A stretch of DNA of 32,575 nt from Caldithrix sp964598255 (GTDB taxonomy: Bacteria; Calditrichota; Calditrichia; Calditrichales; Calditrichaceae), in contig CAZRBA010000068.1 of assembly GCA_964598255.1 (NCBI GenBank), forward strand, positions 1 to 32,575, given 5' to 3'. The notes beneath the pieces were generated by a model. The model was not told where the DNA came from. It did no database searches and worked only from the letters and a program-made list of their open reading frames with translations. The stretch's first letter is position 1; each line of letters opens with the position of its first letter. Shown here in pieces: positions 15,692-24,131 of the stretch. A program made the translations under genes and the position numbers.

Positions 15692-16627
15692 ATGCAACGC
15701 AGAGTTCATTTTATCGTTGGCCCCACTGCCATCGGAAAAACATTTCTATCCGAACGCATCGCCGAAAAAATTCGGGTCGAAATCATTTCGGCCGATTCAC
15801 GGCAAATTTATCGATACATGGATATCGGAACGGCCAAACCCGAAAAAAATTTCAGGCAAAAGGTGGTTCATCACTTTATTGATATTTGTGATCCGGATGA
15901 CTATTACAGCGCCGGTATATTTGGTCGCGAAGCACGTCAAACGATTGAAAAAATATTTACCGACGGCGATGCCTTACCTTTAGTGGTCGGCGGTTCGGGA
16001 TTTTACATCAAAGCCTTGGTAGATGGCATTTTTGAACTGCAAACCCGTGACGAATTGGTGCGGCAGAAACTGGAAAAACGTCTTGAGCGAGAAGGCGTGG
16101 GGCAACTGTACGCTTTTTTACAACAAGTAGATCCGGTTTATGCGGCCAAAATTAGTGCCAATGACCGCCAACGCATTTTGCGCGCTTTGGAAGTGTATTT
16201 GACTACGGGAAAACCCTTCTCGTCTTTTCACGCAAAAAAACCGCAGGCAGCCGATTTTAAACCGGTCTTTTGGGGACTCGACACGGAGCGCAAAATCCTT
16301 TATCGACGTATCGAAAATCGGGTAGAACGGATGTTGAAGCAGGGATTAATCGAAGAGGTACAATTGTTGTTAAATAAGGGCTTTCGACCTGAACTGAACG
16401 CTTTGAATACGGTGGGATATAAGGAAGTTATTCAATATTTTAATCGGCTTTTGACTTATGAACAAATGGTGGAGCTCATAAAACGCAATTCGCGACGTTA
16501 TGCCAAACGACAGCTCACCTGGTTTCGCGCGGACAATCGCATTAACTGGTACGATGCGGAAAAAACGGCCAACCTTGAAAAACTGGCCGAAAAAATTGTT
16601 GCCCTAATGACAAGCGAAGCTTGGTAA
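15692..16627 (+). CDS. miaA: tRNA dimethylallyltransferase MiaA
   Basis: The 311-residue enzyme transfers a dimethylallyl group from DMAPP to N6 of A37 in tRNAs reading codons starting with U. Landmarks: P-loop GPTAIGKT (10-17), ISADSRQIYRYMDIGTAKP (32-50), HHFIDICDPDDYYSAG, VVGGSGFYIKALVDG and, near the end, VGYKEVIQYF and RRYAKRQLTWFR, which are standard for MiaA. It begins one base after the mutL stop with no clear ribosome site, so it is likely translationally coupled. The mutL-miaA pairing is common across bacteria. Confidence 0.97.
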   Translation: MQRRVHFIVGPTAIGKTFLSERIAEKIRVEIISADSRQIYRYMDIGTAKPEKNFRQKVVHHFIDICDPDDYYSAGIFGREARQTIEKIFTDGDALPLVVGGSGFYIKALVDGIFELQTRDELVRQKLEKRLEREGVGQLYAFLQQVDPVYAAKISANDRQRILRALEVYLTTGKPFSSFHAKKPQAADFKPVFWGLDTERKILYRRIENRVERMLKQGLIEEVQLLLNKGFRPELNALNTVGYKEVIQYFNRLLTYEQMVELIKRNSRRYAKRQLTWFRADNRINWYDAEKTANLEKLAEKIVALMTSEAW

Positions 16628-16659
16628 CGAATACAATGCAAAAAATGCGGAGAAAAATT

Positions 16660-17076
16660 ATGAATCGAACATTGGCAATTATCAAACCCGACGGCGTACA
16701 GGCGGGCCTGATCGGAGAAATTATCAAACGCATCGAAAACGAAGGCCTGCGCATTGTGGCCATACGCATGGAAAAACTGGACGCGCGCAAGGCCGAGGGA
16801 TTTTATTATGTTCATCGTTCCAAACCGTTTTTTAACGATTTGATAACTTACATGACATCTGGCCCTGTAGTGCTGATGGTGTTGCAAGGTTATGATGTGA
16901 TTAAACGATGGCGCCATTTAATGGGGGCTACCGATCCGAAAAATGCGGCACCCGGCACTATTCGGGCCGACATGGGAACCGGCATCGAACGCAACGTGGT
17001 GCACGGCTCCGATTCCGCCGATTCCGCCGTGTATGAAATTAATTATTTTTTCAAAGGAACGGATATCGCGGAATAG
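16660..17076 (+). CDS. ndk: Nucleoside diphosphate kinase
   Basis: The 138-residue enzyme exchanges the gamma-phosphate between NTPs and NDPs through a phosphohistidine. The N-terminus RTLAIIKPDGVQ, the HRSKPFF and MTSGPVVLMVL motifs and the active-site ERNVVHGSDSADSA (His115) are all present. The ATG at 16660 has GGAG eight bases upstream; in-frame starts further up overlap miaA and do not match family N-termini. It lies 32 bases after miaA and 14 bases before selB. Confidence 0.97.
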   Translation: MNRTLAIIKPDGVQAGLIGEIIKRIENEGLRIVAIRMEKLDARKAEGFYYVHRSKPFFNDLITYMTSGPVVLMVLQGYDVIKRWRHLMGATDPKNAAPGTIRADMGTGIERNVVHGSDSADSAVYEINYFFKGTDIAE

Positions 17077-17090
17077 GGGATGACAAAAAA

Positions 17091-19004
17091 ATGAATCGAC
17101 AAAAACATACAATATTAGGAACCGCCGGACATATTGATCACGGTAAAACGGCTTTGATTCGAGCATTAACCGATATTGACACCGATGTTTTAAAAGAAGA
17201 AAAAGAACGTGGTATTACCATTGAGCTTGGATTTGCCTATTGGAAAGACAATATTACCATCATCGATGTGCCAGGCCACGAAAAATTTGTCAAAACCATG
17301 GTGGCCGGAGTGAGTACCATCGATCTTTTTTTGCTGGTAATTGCCGCGGACGACGGCATTATGCCGCAAACCATCGAGCATTTGGACATATTGCGTTTTT
17401 TCGGGGTAAAAAACGGTATTGTTGCGCTGAATAAAATCGATTTGGTTGATGATGAATGGCGAGAACTGGTACAAGATGAAGTGCGTTCTTTTTTGGACGA
17501 ACGGGGCTATAAAAACGTACCGATCGTGCCGGTTTCGGCTGTGAGCGGGGCTGGCGTAGACACATTACGGAACCTGCTTTTGCAAGCGATCGCCTCAGTG
17601 AAGCATGCCGAAAACAATCGGCCGTTTCGGTTGAATGTGGATCGCAGTTTCAGCATCAAAGGAGCGGGTACGGTCATTACCGGTACCGTACTTTCGGACA
17701 TGGTTTCGCTTGACGATGTTTTGTGGGTGTTACCGCACCAAAAAACGGTTCGTGTTCGCGGCATTCAGGTACATCAAAAAGACGTGACCGCGGCCTTTTT
17801 GGGACAGCGTGCGGCAATCAATTTAAGCGGAGTCAAAAAAGATGATGTTTTGCGCGGCAGCGTATTGGTGCGCCCCGAAACTTTGCATCCTACCTCCGAA
17901 TTTTTGGCTGTGTTGCACACGGCCAGTCAAGTACCGGTTAAAATCAAAAAACATCAAGAAGTACGAGTGCATCTCGGCACCTCCGAGTTAATAGGCCGTA
18001 TTACTTGGTTCGAAGACGAATCGGCTCTGAAACCCAAAAGCGATTATCATGTGCGCATCCGTTTGGAAAAACCAGGTGTGTGCGCACCTGGCGATGCCGT
18101 TTTGATTCGTACCGTATCGCCCTTCCATACGGTTGCGGGCGGGCGCGTTTTGCAATTGGATTCTCCGCCTTTCGGCAAGATTAAAAACAAATGGAAAACC
18201 TATTTTGCAGTTTTCCGCGACGGAGATCTTGCGGACAAAATTTTACATTATTTACAATGGCACGGGTTCAAAGCCCATGAGGTGCATGCCTTAAGCAGAC
18301 ATTTTTTCGAAAAAGATCGGGTGATTGAAAAGGCGTTAAAACAGTTAATCAAAGAAAAAAAAGTCCGGTCTTTTGATTTTCGCGGAAAAACATATTTTCT
18401 TTTACCATCCGCACTTGATGTGGCGGAAGAAATGTTTTTGCAGGCCTTGCGCAAACAAAGCGATAATGCGCACGCGCAAAAGGGGTTTAATCGCAACGAA
18501 TTGGGCAATACCTTTGCAAAACTTCACGGAGAGGCCATATTTTTTGAACGTCTGTTGCAGCGGATGGTTAACCGCAAACAATTGGTACCGTTGGGTGAAA
18601 ATTATTTTTTGCCCGAACATGCACAGGCCAACAAGCGGGAAGAAACAATGGCGCTGGTTTTAAGGGCATTGGAAAAAACGGGGTTTGAAGCGCCTACATT
18701 AAACGAATTAGCACAAACAATAGGTATGGATCCCGATACGCTGAAAATAAGCTTAAACGAACTGGTAAAAAAAGGAGCTGTTCATTCGCTGCAAGGACCA
18801 CGCTATTTGCACGATCGCCATTTAAAGGCATTACTCGATTTTTTGCGTGCTTATTTTAAGCACAATTCGGAATTGGATATTGCCAAGGTTAAGGAATTCA
18901 CGGCAACAACTCGTAAATATGTAATTCCTTTGTTGGAATATTCGGATCAGAAGCAATTTACCAAGCGCAACGGGGAAGTGCGGGTGAAGGGTTCCATGTT
19001 GTAA
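17091..19004 (+). CDS. selB: Selenocysteine-specific translation elongation factor SelB
   Basis: The 637-residue GTPase delivers Sec-tRNA to UGA codons marked by a SECIS hairpin. The G domain has TAGHIDHGKTALIRALT (11-27), EKERGITIELGFA (37-49), DVPGHEKFVKTMVAGV (59-74), ADDGIMPQT and NKIDLVD (114-120). The EF-Tu-like domains follow (VDRSFSIKGAGTVITGTVL), then domain III and a winged-helix C-terminal tail ending around KVKEFTATTRKYVIPLLEY and QFTKRNGEVRV, the typical SelB winged-helix finish. GIDTD-style switch (DTDVLKEEKERG) and the C-terminal tail distinguish it from EF-Tu. RBS GGGGA lies upstream. selA, selC and selD are not in this window. Confidence 0.95.
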   Translation: MNRQKHTILGTAGHIDHGKTALIRALTDIDTDVLKEEKERGITIELGFAYWKDNITIIDVPGHEKFVKTMVAGVSTIDLFLLVIAADDGIMPQTIEHLDILRFFGVKNGIVALNKIDLVDDEWRELVQDEVRSFLDERGYKNVPIVPVSAVSGAGVDTLRNLLLQAIASVKHAENNRPFRLNVDRSFSIKGAGTVITGTVLSDMVSLDDVLWVLPHQKTVRVRGIQVHQKDVTAAFLGQRAAINLSGVKKDDVLRGSVLVRPETLHPTSEFLAVLHTASQVPVKIKKHQEVRVHLGTSELIGRITWFEDESALKPKSDYHVRIRLEKPGVCAPGDAVLIRTVSPFHTVAGGRVLQLDSPPFGKIKNKWKTYFAVFRDGDLADKILHYLQWHGFKAHEVHALSRHFFEKDRVIEKALKQLIKEKKVRSFDFRGKTYFLLPSALDVAEEMFLQALRKQSDNAHAQKGFNRNELGNTFAKLHGEAIFFERLLQRMVNRKQLVPLGENYFLPEHAQANKREETMALVLRALEKTGFEAPTLNELAQTIGMDPDTLKISLNELVKKGAVHSLQGPRYLHDRHLKALLDFLRAYFKHNSELDIAKVKEFTATTRKYVIPLLEYSDQKQFTKRNGEVRVKGSML

Positions 19005-19014
19005 AAGACGTAAC

Positions 19015-19062
19015 TGCGGTTCGGCTGTGCGGGCAAATGGTTCGAAATAACCGCACTTTTTT
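19015..19062 (+). terminator. Probable terminator of the mutL-selB run
   Basis: TGCGGTT (19015-19021) pairs with AACCGCA (19049-19055), followed by C and six T. The 27-base loop can fold on itself. It is 10 bases past the selB stop codon. Confidence 0.55.
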
Positions 19063-19168
19063 CGAAGCCTTGCATTCTTTTAACAATACCCGCCTGATAA
19101 ATTAATCATTGCTTATTTGCGGAAATATTTTAAATTTAGGCAATTCAATAACGGAAAAAGGAGGTACC

Positions 19169-19651
19169 ATGGAATTGAAAGTTGTGAAAATAGAAAAGCC
19201 GGAAGAAATGAACTTTATTTTAGGGCATTCCCATTTTATCAAAACCGTGGAAGATGTGCACGAAGCTTTGGTAAATACCGTACCTGGGATCAAGTTCGGC
19301 TTGGCTTTTTGCGAAGCTTCGCAACAAGCTTTGGTACGCTATTCCGGAACGGATGACGAACTGATCGAATTGGCTAAAAAGAATGCCTTAAACCTTTCCG
19401 CCGGTCATAGCTTCATCGTTTTTTTGGGCAACGCCTTTCCGCTAAATGTTTTGAATACGCTTAAAATGGTACCCGAAGTTACCCGTATTTTTTGTGCTAC
19501 GGCCAACCCTACGGAGGTGATTATTGCCGAGACGGAACAGGGTCGGGCCATTTTGGGTGTGGTCGACGGCATCAAAAGTAAAGGTATCGAAGGCGAAGAT
19601 GACATCAAAGTTCGCAAGAACTTTTTGCGCGGGATCGGTTACAAATTTTAA
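19169..19651 (+). CDS. Adenosine-specific kinase family protein (DUF355)
   Basis: The 160-residue protein is recognised as the Adenosine_kin/DUF355 family by MELKVVKIEKPEEMNFILGH, HFIKTVEDVHEAL, GIKFGLAFCEASQQALVRYSG, GHSFIVFLGNAFPLNVLN, RIFCATANPTEVI and GRAILGVVDG. The name comes from limited archaeal work; the physiological role in bacteria is unclear and I do not assign one. The start has a near-perfect AAGGAGG five bases upstream, among the strongest ribosome sites in the window, suggesting high expression. No signal peptide. It leads a tight cluster with the next two genes. Confidence 0.85.
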   Translation: MELKVVKIEKPEEMNFILGHSHFIKTVEDVHEALVNTVPGIKFGLAFCEASQQALVRYSGTDDELIELAKKNALNLSAGHSFIVFLGNAFPLNVLNTLKMVPEVTRIFCATANPTEVIIAETEQGRAILGVVDGIKSKGIEGEDDIKVRKNFLRGIGYKF

Positions 19652-19661
19652 CGGAGCATGC

Positions 19662-20294
19662 ATGGCTAATTTGCAGGAACTTTACGACTATTATCTGGAA
19701 ACGAATCCGTCGACCGGGAAAATTCGCAATGCTACCAATTTTTTAATCCATGCCTGTCAGGCTATGGAAGTTTCTTGTCCGGAAGCCATTACGGACGAAA
19801 TGATCGAAGAATTGCCATTGGCTATTGACCGCTATTTTCGGGACAATTATCAAAAGGCCGTGCACGATAAAGGGGTACTGGCCGAAATGATCGGTCGCTA
19901 CGGTCCGAAAAACGGTTGGGAAAATGTTTATCGGGTTTTACTAAGGGATAAAGATGAAAATTTGCGTCAGTTTACCTTGCAGGCCATTGAATTTTCGGCG
20001 CGGAAAAATCCGGAAATAGCCATGCCTTACATCGAAACTTTCCGCCAAGGAAAAAACAAGTTAATGCGTCGGGTGGCCGCTCTGCTTAGCTTACGCATAA
20101 TTTGTAACGGACAAAAAGAGTTTATTCGGCAATATATTGACAAATGGGCAAAAGAAGATGTGGCATTTACCGCCTTAATTACGGATTTGCTGGAACATCA
20201 GGCCCACAATTCTATGGCGAACTTGCATTACAAATTGTCGTGTCAGGAAGCGTTCAAATGGTTACGTACCTACCTGCAACGTCAACAACAATAG
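19662..20294 (+). CDS. Unrecognised alpha-helical (HEAT-like) cytoplasmic protein
   Basis: The 210-residue protein has no signal peptide or membrane segment. Most of it reads as amphipathic helices, for example ENVYRVLLRDKDENLRQFTLQAIEFSARKNPE and KNKLMRRVAALLSLRIICNG, resembling HEAT or AlkD-type repeats, but I recognise no catalytic motif. The ATG at 19662 is supported by GGAG five bases upstream; longer in-frame starts reach into the preceding gene. It lies 10 bases after the DUF355 gene and 13 before the TPR gene, so the three are probably one transcript. Confidence 0.7.
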   Translation: MANLQELYDYYLETNPSTGKIRNATNFLIHACQAMEVSCPEAITDEMIEELPLAIDRYFRDNYQKAVHDKGVLAEMIGRYGPKNGWENVYRVLLRDKDENLRQFTLQAIEFSARKNPEIAMPYIETFRQGKNKLMRRVAALLSLRIICNGQKEFIRQYIDKWAKEDVAFTALITDLLEHQAHNSMANLHYKLSCQEAFKWLRTYLQRQQQ

Positions 20295-20307
20295 TTTGTA
20301 GGTCGGA

Positions 20308-21279
20308 ATGATGCGATTCATAAAAAATATTTTTCTTTTAATCTTAGCGGCATTGATATCGGTTCAATGCTATGCCAGCCGTACGCAAACATCGCGGAAG
20401 AGCGAGCCCAAATCGGCCTTTCGCTTTTATGAAAACGCACTTATTGCCAAATTTGACGGCCGATGGGATAGGGCTTTACGGCAAATTAATCGGGCCATTG
20501 AACTTAATAACCGTATTTCGCTTTTTTACGTTTTAAAAGCACAAATCTTCGATTCGTTGCATCAGGTGGATTCCGCTATTTTTGCCTATCAGCAGGCATT
20601 AAAGGTGCGCCCCCATGCCCCGGATGTGCTGCAAAAGGTCGGTGAATTGTACATTACCGATGGCGATTCTCAAACGGGCATTGCCTATTTGAAAAAGGCG
20701 TTTGCCTTTGACGAAACACAAACCGGTATTTTGCTGCGCATTGCCCGATTGTACATCGATTTGGATAGTCTCGATTTGGCCAACGATGTGTTGATCGATT
20801 ATAAAATACGCACAGACATGGCTCAAAGCCCGCCAGAACCTGCTTATTATTTGCTAAAAGGCGATATGGCCTTTATGCAGGGAAATTGGCGCCAAGCCGC
20901 CGAATTTTATGATGCTTGTCCTTGCAAACGATGCTTTTCCGAAAAACAGGTAAAGCGTGCCTTTGACGTATTTTTAAAAGAAAAAAACGTTAAACGTTAT
21001 TTTAAACTACTTACCGGTCTAAACGAACAAAAGCTTGGAGAAGCTACCCTGTTTTACTATCGGGGAATTTATTACCGGACGATCGGAAATTTAAACGAGG
21101 CACAACATCAATTTGAGCTGGCCCTGAAGCACGGTAATAAAAATCCCGAATTATTTTGGGATTTGGCGCGAATTTATTTCCGAAAAAATGAAACAAAAAA
21201 AATAAAGGCATTATATAAGCAGTTACAAAACATTGTCCCGCATTCCGTTTATCTGCAAAAGATGAAGGCTTTGTTTTAA
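20308..21279 (+). CDS. Exported tetratricopeptide-repeat protein
   Basis: The 323-residue protein has a signal peptide (about 1-25, MMRFIKNIFLLILAALISVQ followed by CYAS). The Cys has Q at the position before it, so it fits a lipobox poorly and cleavage after YAS is likelier. The mature part is TPR helices: NALIAKFDGRWDRALRQINRAI, YVLKAQIFDSLHQVDSAIFAYQQALKVRP, DVLQKVGELYITDGDSQTGIAYLKKA and others, ending with HQFELALKHGN-type repeats. CPCKRC in the middle contains a close cysteine pair. A scaffolding role in the periplasm is plausible but the partner is unknown. Confidence 0.8.
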   Translation: MMRFIKNIFLLILAALISVQCYASRTQTSRKSEPKSAFRFYENALIAKFDGRWDRALRQINRAIELNNRISLFYVLKAQIFDSLHQVDSAIFAYQQALKVRPHAPDVLQKVGELYITDGDSQTGIAYLKKAFAFDETQTGILLRIARLYIDLDSLDLANDVLIDYKIRTDMAQSPPEPAYYLLKGDMAFMQGNWRQAAEFYDACPCKRCFSEKQVKRAFDVFLKEKNVKRYFKLLTGLNEQKLGEATLFYYRGIYYRTIGNLNEAQHQFELALKHGNKNPELFWDLARIYFRKNETKKIKALYKQLQNIVPHSVYLQKMKALF

Positions 21280-21300
21280 ACGGATGCATTAACGAAACAT

Positions 21301-21327
21301 AACCGCAGGAACATGCGCCGTGCGGTT
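21301..21327 (+). other. Inverted repeat before gmk
   Basis: AACCGCA (21301-21307) and TGCGGTT (21321-21327) form a 7-bp stem with a 13-base loop and no T-run, 22 bases after the TPR gene stop. The arms are the same heptamers as in the terminator at 19015, in reverse order. Confidence 0.35.
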
Positions 21328-21347
21328 AGTTGTGAAATTAAACGTAT

Positions 21348-21377
21348 TTGGCGCAAACTGCGTCGGGCTGATAAAAA
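21348..21377 (+). promoter_or_regulatory. Possible promoter for gmk
   Basis: TTGGCG (21348-21353) and TAAAAA (21372-21377) are separated by 18 bases, upstream of gmk. The match is weak and is offered as the best candidate in this 147-base gap. Confidence 0.28.
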
Positions 21378-21426
21378 TTAGGTACTGTTTAACCACAAAT
21401 TTAAGTTTACCAAGGAAACGGAAACG

Positions 21427-21987
21427 ATGAAATTTAAATCTCCTTATATTGTATTTTCGGCGCCTTCCGGAGGGGGAAAAACCACCATTGTAAAAATGCT
21501 AAAGCAAAAATATCCGCAAACGGTTATTTCGGTTTCGGCCACAACCCGGGCAAAACGCCCCGGTGAAGTGGATGGCTCGGATTACTTCTTTTTAACCCGT
21601 GAAGAATTCGAACGGAAAATAAAAGAAGGAAAATTTTTGGAGTATGAGCAAGTGCACGGAAACTATTACGGCACCTTAAAAGAAGTGGTGGACCAACATG
21701 TGCGGAATAATAAAGTTGTTTTGTTTGATATTGACGTAAACGGGGCACTTTCCGTTAAACGCCATTATCCGCAGGCTATTCTTATTTTTATTAAACCCCC
21801 GAGCGAGGCGGTTCTGGTAGAACGTTTAAAAAAACGACACACCGAAAGCGAGGAGAGCATAAAAAAACGTTTGCAACGTTTACCCTATGAATATGAACAA
21901 GCAAAAAAATTCGATTATATCATTATTAACGACGATTTGCAGCAAACCCTGAAAAAAGTAGAAGCGTGTATTTTGCAAGAGGATTAA
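21427..21987 (+). CDS. gmk: Guanylate kinase
   Basis: The 186-residue enzyme phosphorylates GMP to GDP with ATP. P-loop SAPSGGGKTT (11-20), GMP-binding SATTRAKRPGEVDGSDYFF, FLEYEQVHGNYYGTLK and the DIDVNGALSVK segment are all family hallmarks; the lid follows with ERLKKRHTESEESIKKRL. AAGGAAACGGAAACG precedes the ATG. The next gene starts four bases after the stop codon, so the pair is co-translated. The usual rpoZ gene between gmk and coaBC is absent here. Confidence 0.97.
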   Translation: MKFKSPYIVFSAPSGGGKTTIVKMLKQKYPQTVISVSATTRAKRPGEVDGSDYFFLTREEFERKIKEGKFLEYEQVHGNYYGTLKEVVDQHVRNNKVVLFDIDVNGALSVKRHYPQAILIFIKPPSEAVLVERLKKRHTESEESIKKRLQRLPYEYEQAKKFDYIIINDDLQQTLKKVEACILQED

Positions 21988-21991
21988 TTAG

Positions 21992-23044
21992 GTGCATATC
22001 ACGATTATTGATCGTAGTAACGGGAAATTGATTTTGTTTTTACCTGCTTTGAATGCCTTGCAACAACTGGGCTTGCCCGTTTATGTACAATCGGCGCAAA
22101 AAGACACGGCAGAACAATTGGAGCGGTTAGCCGAACAAATTGGAGTTAGGGAAAATTTACCGGAAAATCGAGTCGATATCGTTTTGGCGGACACTCCTGA
22201 GGCTATTTTCTCTCGGGATTCATCGTCTTTAATCGTTTATCCTCTCATCTCAGAAACGGATGCAACATCATTTGAACAAATGCGAGAAAAGCAGACCCGT
22301 ATCGTCCCGTTGAGCGGTGAAAGGTTATTGGGCCATGCTTTGGGCGATGTCCGCTCCTTAACCGATTTTGTACGTAAGGATATGTCCGAACCGATTTTAA
22401 AAGGAAAGCGGATTTTGATTAGCGCCGGGCCAACGGCAGAAGATTTGGATCCGGTACGCTATTTAACCAACCGCTCGTCGGGTAAAATGGGAGTAGCACT
22501 TGCCCGGGCTGCCTTTATTTTGGGAGCCGAAATTCACCTTGTATTTGGGCCAGGGCAGGCGGAAATACCGGCTCATATTTCGGTAGATCGCGTTCGTTCC
22601 GCACGGCAAATGGCGCAGGCCGTATTCAACCGTTTTGATTGGTGTGATGTTTACATAGGTGCTGCCGCTGTAGCCGACTTTACTCCGGCCGGTGTGGCCA
22701 CAGAAAAAATTAAAAAAAGCAAGGGTACCTATCGTTTGCCTTTAAAGCGCACCATTGATATTTTAGAAACGTTGGGGCAACAACGTACCCGACAAATTTT
22801 GGTCGGTTTTTCGGTTGAAACACAAAACCCCGTGGAAAATTCCTTGAAAAAATTACAGCGAAAAAGATTGGATTTAATGATAGTCAATAATCCGAAAGAA
22901 AAGGGCGCGGCCTTTGCCGTGGATACCAACAAAGTGATGCTGATAGAGAAAGACGGAAAAGTGCACGATTGGCCGTTGATGTCTAAATGGGACTTGAGTT
23001 TTAAAATTATGCAATTCATTGCGGGAATGACAAACCATGAGTGA
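21992..23044 (+). CDS. coaB: Phosphopantothenate-cysteine ligase CoaB with degenerate CoaC domain
   Basis: The 350-residue protein has a full CoaB half (about 137-345): KRILISAGPTAEDLDPVRYL, NRSSGKMGVALA (160-171), GAAAVADFTPA (223-233), EKIKK (238-242) and LDLMIVNNP. This enzyme joins cysteine to phosphopantothenate using CTP. The N-terminal half is the size and position of the CoaC decarboxylase, and RIVPLSGERLLGHALGDVR parallels the CoaC LACG region, but the flavin/active-site marks (the catalytic His, PAMN and the LACG cysteine) are missing. So decarboxylase activity is probably lost and must come from another gene. It starts with GTG at 21992 after AGAGGA, and its stop overlaps the next ATG by 8 bases. 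Confidence 0.85.
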   Translation: MHITIIDRSNGKLILFLPALNALQQLGLPVYVQSAQKDTAEQLERLAEQIGVRENLPENRVDIVLADTPEAIFSRDSSSLIVYPLISETDATSFEQMREKQTRIVPLSGERLLGHALGDVRSLTDFVRKDMSEPILKGKRILISAGPTAEDLDPVRYLTNRSSGKMGVALARAAFILGAEIHLVFGPGQAEIPAHISVDRVRSARQMAQAVFNRFDWCDVYIGAAAVADFTPAGVATEKIKKSKGTYRLPLKRTIDILETLGQQRTRQILVGFSVETQNPVENSLKKLQRKRLDLMIVNNPKEKGAAFAVDTNKVMLIEKDGKVHDWPLMSKWDLSFKIMQFIAGMTNHE

Positions 23045-23798
23045 AAATCGTATTTGGGATGAAATAGAACATTTCTTAAACTGGTATCGGTTGGTTTTTG
23101 GCCCGTCTGTGCTTTTGCAGCAGGAATGGAAAAATGTACCCGACACTTCGGAAGAAAAAGCCTCAAAGCCCGGCCAATACCCAATCCATACGGCTCCAGC
23201 CAAAGCTACCGCCATTACTTACAGGCAAACCAGTCCGGAATTACAGGAATTCTATTTGCAAATCAAAGATTGCCGGTCTTGCGATTTACACAAAACGCGG
23301 AAAAATTTGGTTTTTGGATATGGTAATGCCCATGCGCAAGTTATGTTTGTGGGTGAAGCACCAGGACGGGAAGAAGACATACAAGGGCTGCCTTTTGTGG
23401 GTGCTGCCGGTAAGTTGTTGGATAAGATGTTAAAGTCGATCGGATTAAACCGAGATGAAGTTTATATTGCCAATGTTCTCAAATGCAGGCCGCCAGGAAA
23501 TCGAAATCCCTTGCCGCAGGAAGTGGAAAAGTGTGAACCGTATTTAAAAAAACAGTTAAAAATGATTAACCCCAAGCTAATTGTGGCTTTGGGGTTGTAT
23601 GCGGGACAAACATTGCTCAAAAAACAGGAAACTCTGAGCCGCATGCGCAATACGGTGCATCGTTATGAGGATATTGACATTATTGTTACCTATCATCCGG
23701 CGGCTTTATTACGCAACCCCATGTGGAAGGCTCAGGCATGGGAAGATTTTAAAACCATTCGCAAGATGATAGAGCGGTTCGGCACGGACAATGTGTAA
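23037..23798 (+). CDS. Family 4 (type 4) uracil-DNA glycosylase
   Basis: The 253-residue enzyme removes uracil from DNA and holds a [4Fe-4S] cluster. C79, C82, C150 and C166 are placed as the four cluster ligands (CRSC, NVLKCRPPGNRNP, KCEPYL). Motif A is GEAPGREED (106-114) and the second active-site motif is HPAALLRNP (220-228). About 65 N-terminal residues are an extra, low-complexity-like segment not part of the core. It overlaps coaB by eight bases and depends on it for translation. Its cluster would be supplied by the suf system in this same window. Confidence 0.93.
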   Translation: MSENRIWDEIEHFLNWYRLVFGPSVLLQQEWKNVPDTSEEKASKPGQYPIHTAPAKATAITYRQTSPELQEFYLQIKDCRSCDLHKTRKNLVFGYGNAHAQVMFVGEAPGREEDIQGLPFVGAAGKLLDKMLKSIGLNRDEVYIANVLKCRPPGNRNPLPQEVEKCEPYLKKQLKMINPKLIVALGLYAGQTLLKKQETLSRMRNTVHRYEDIDIIVTYHPAALLRNPMWKAQAWEDFKTIRKMIERFGTDNV

Positions 23799-24131
23799 AT
23801 TTTCCGTTTGTTTTTACCGGAGGCAAACGGAGAGTAATAGCAAAAAAATTCCGTTGAAATTCCGCCAAAAAAGCTTGATCGAATCTTATTTTTTACTTAT
23901 CCTTATTCCTGTTAATCGATGCAATTCAAGACAAAAATGTAAAAACATTGATCTGTTTCTCGGTTTAAAAAGATCATTTGGCAAACAAACCGCATACGCG
24001 AAGAGCGGGAAAGATTCACAAATTCGAAAAGCATTTTGCCCTGCGGAAAAATGGTTTTTTGTGCATTAAAATATTTGTTACGATTTAAAAAGGGAAAAAC
24101 GGAAATTTAAAGATCGGAGAACAGAAGAAAG
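23799..24131. other. 333-base intergenic region before dnaB
   Basis: A hairpin TCCGTTTG/CAAACGGA (23803-23810 with 23824-23831) directly follows the uracil glycosylase stop, but without a T-run. Further on the sequence is AT-rich. A 92-codon open frame (23791-24069) shows no ribosome site and no protein-like pattern. A dnaB promoter is expected near 24060 but is not convincing. Confidence 0.5.

Noticed and set aside
19524..19661. A longer start for the helical protein, inside the DUF355 gene
   Set aside because: It would overlap the intact upstream gene by over 100 bases, and the ATG at 19662 has its own ribosome site.
23791..24069. A 92-codon open frame in the gap before dnaB
   Set aside because: It overlaps the end of the uracil glycosylase gene, has no ribosome site, and its Lys/Cys-rich translation shows no domain or signal-peptide pattern. 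It is most likely chance in AT-rich DNA.
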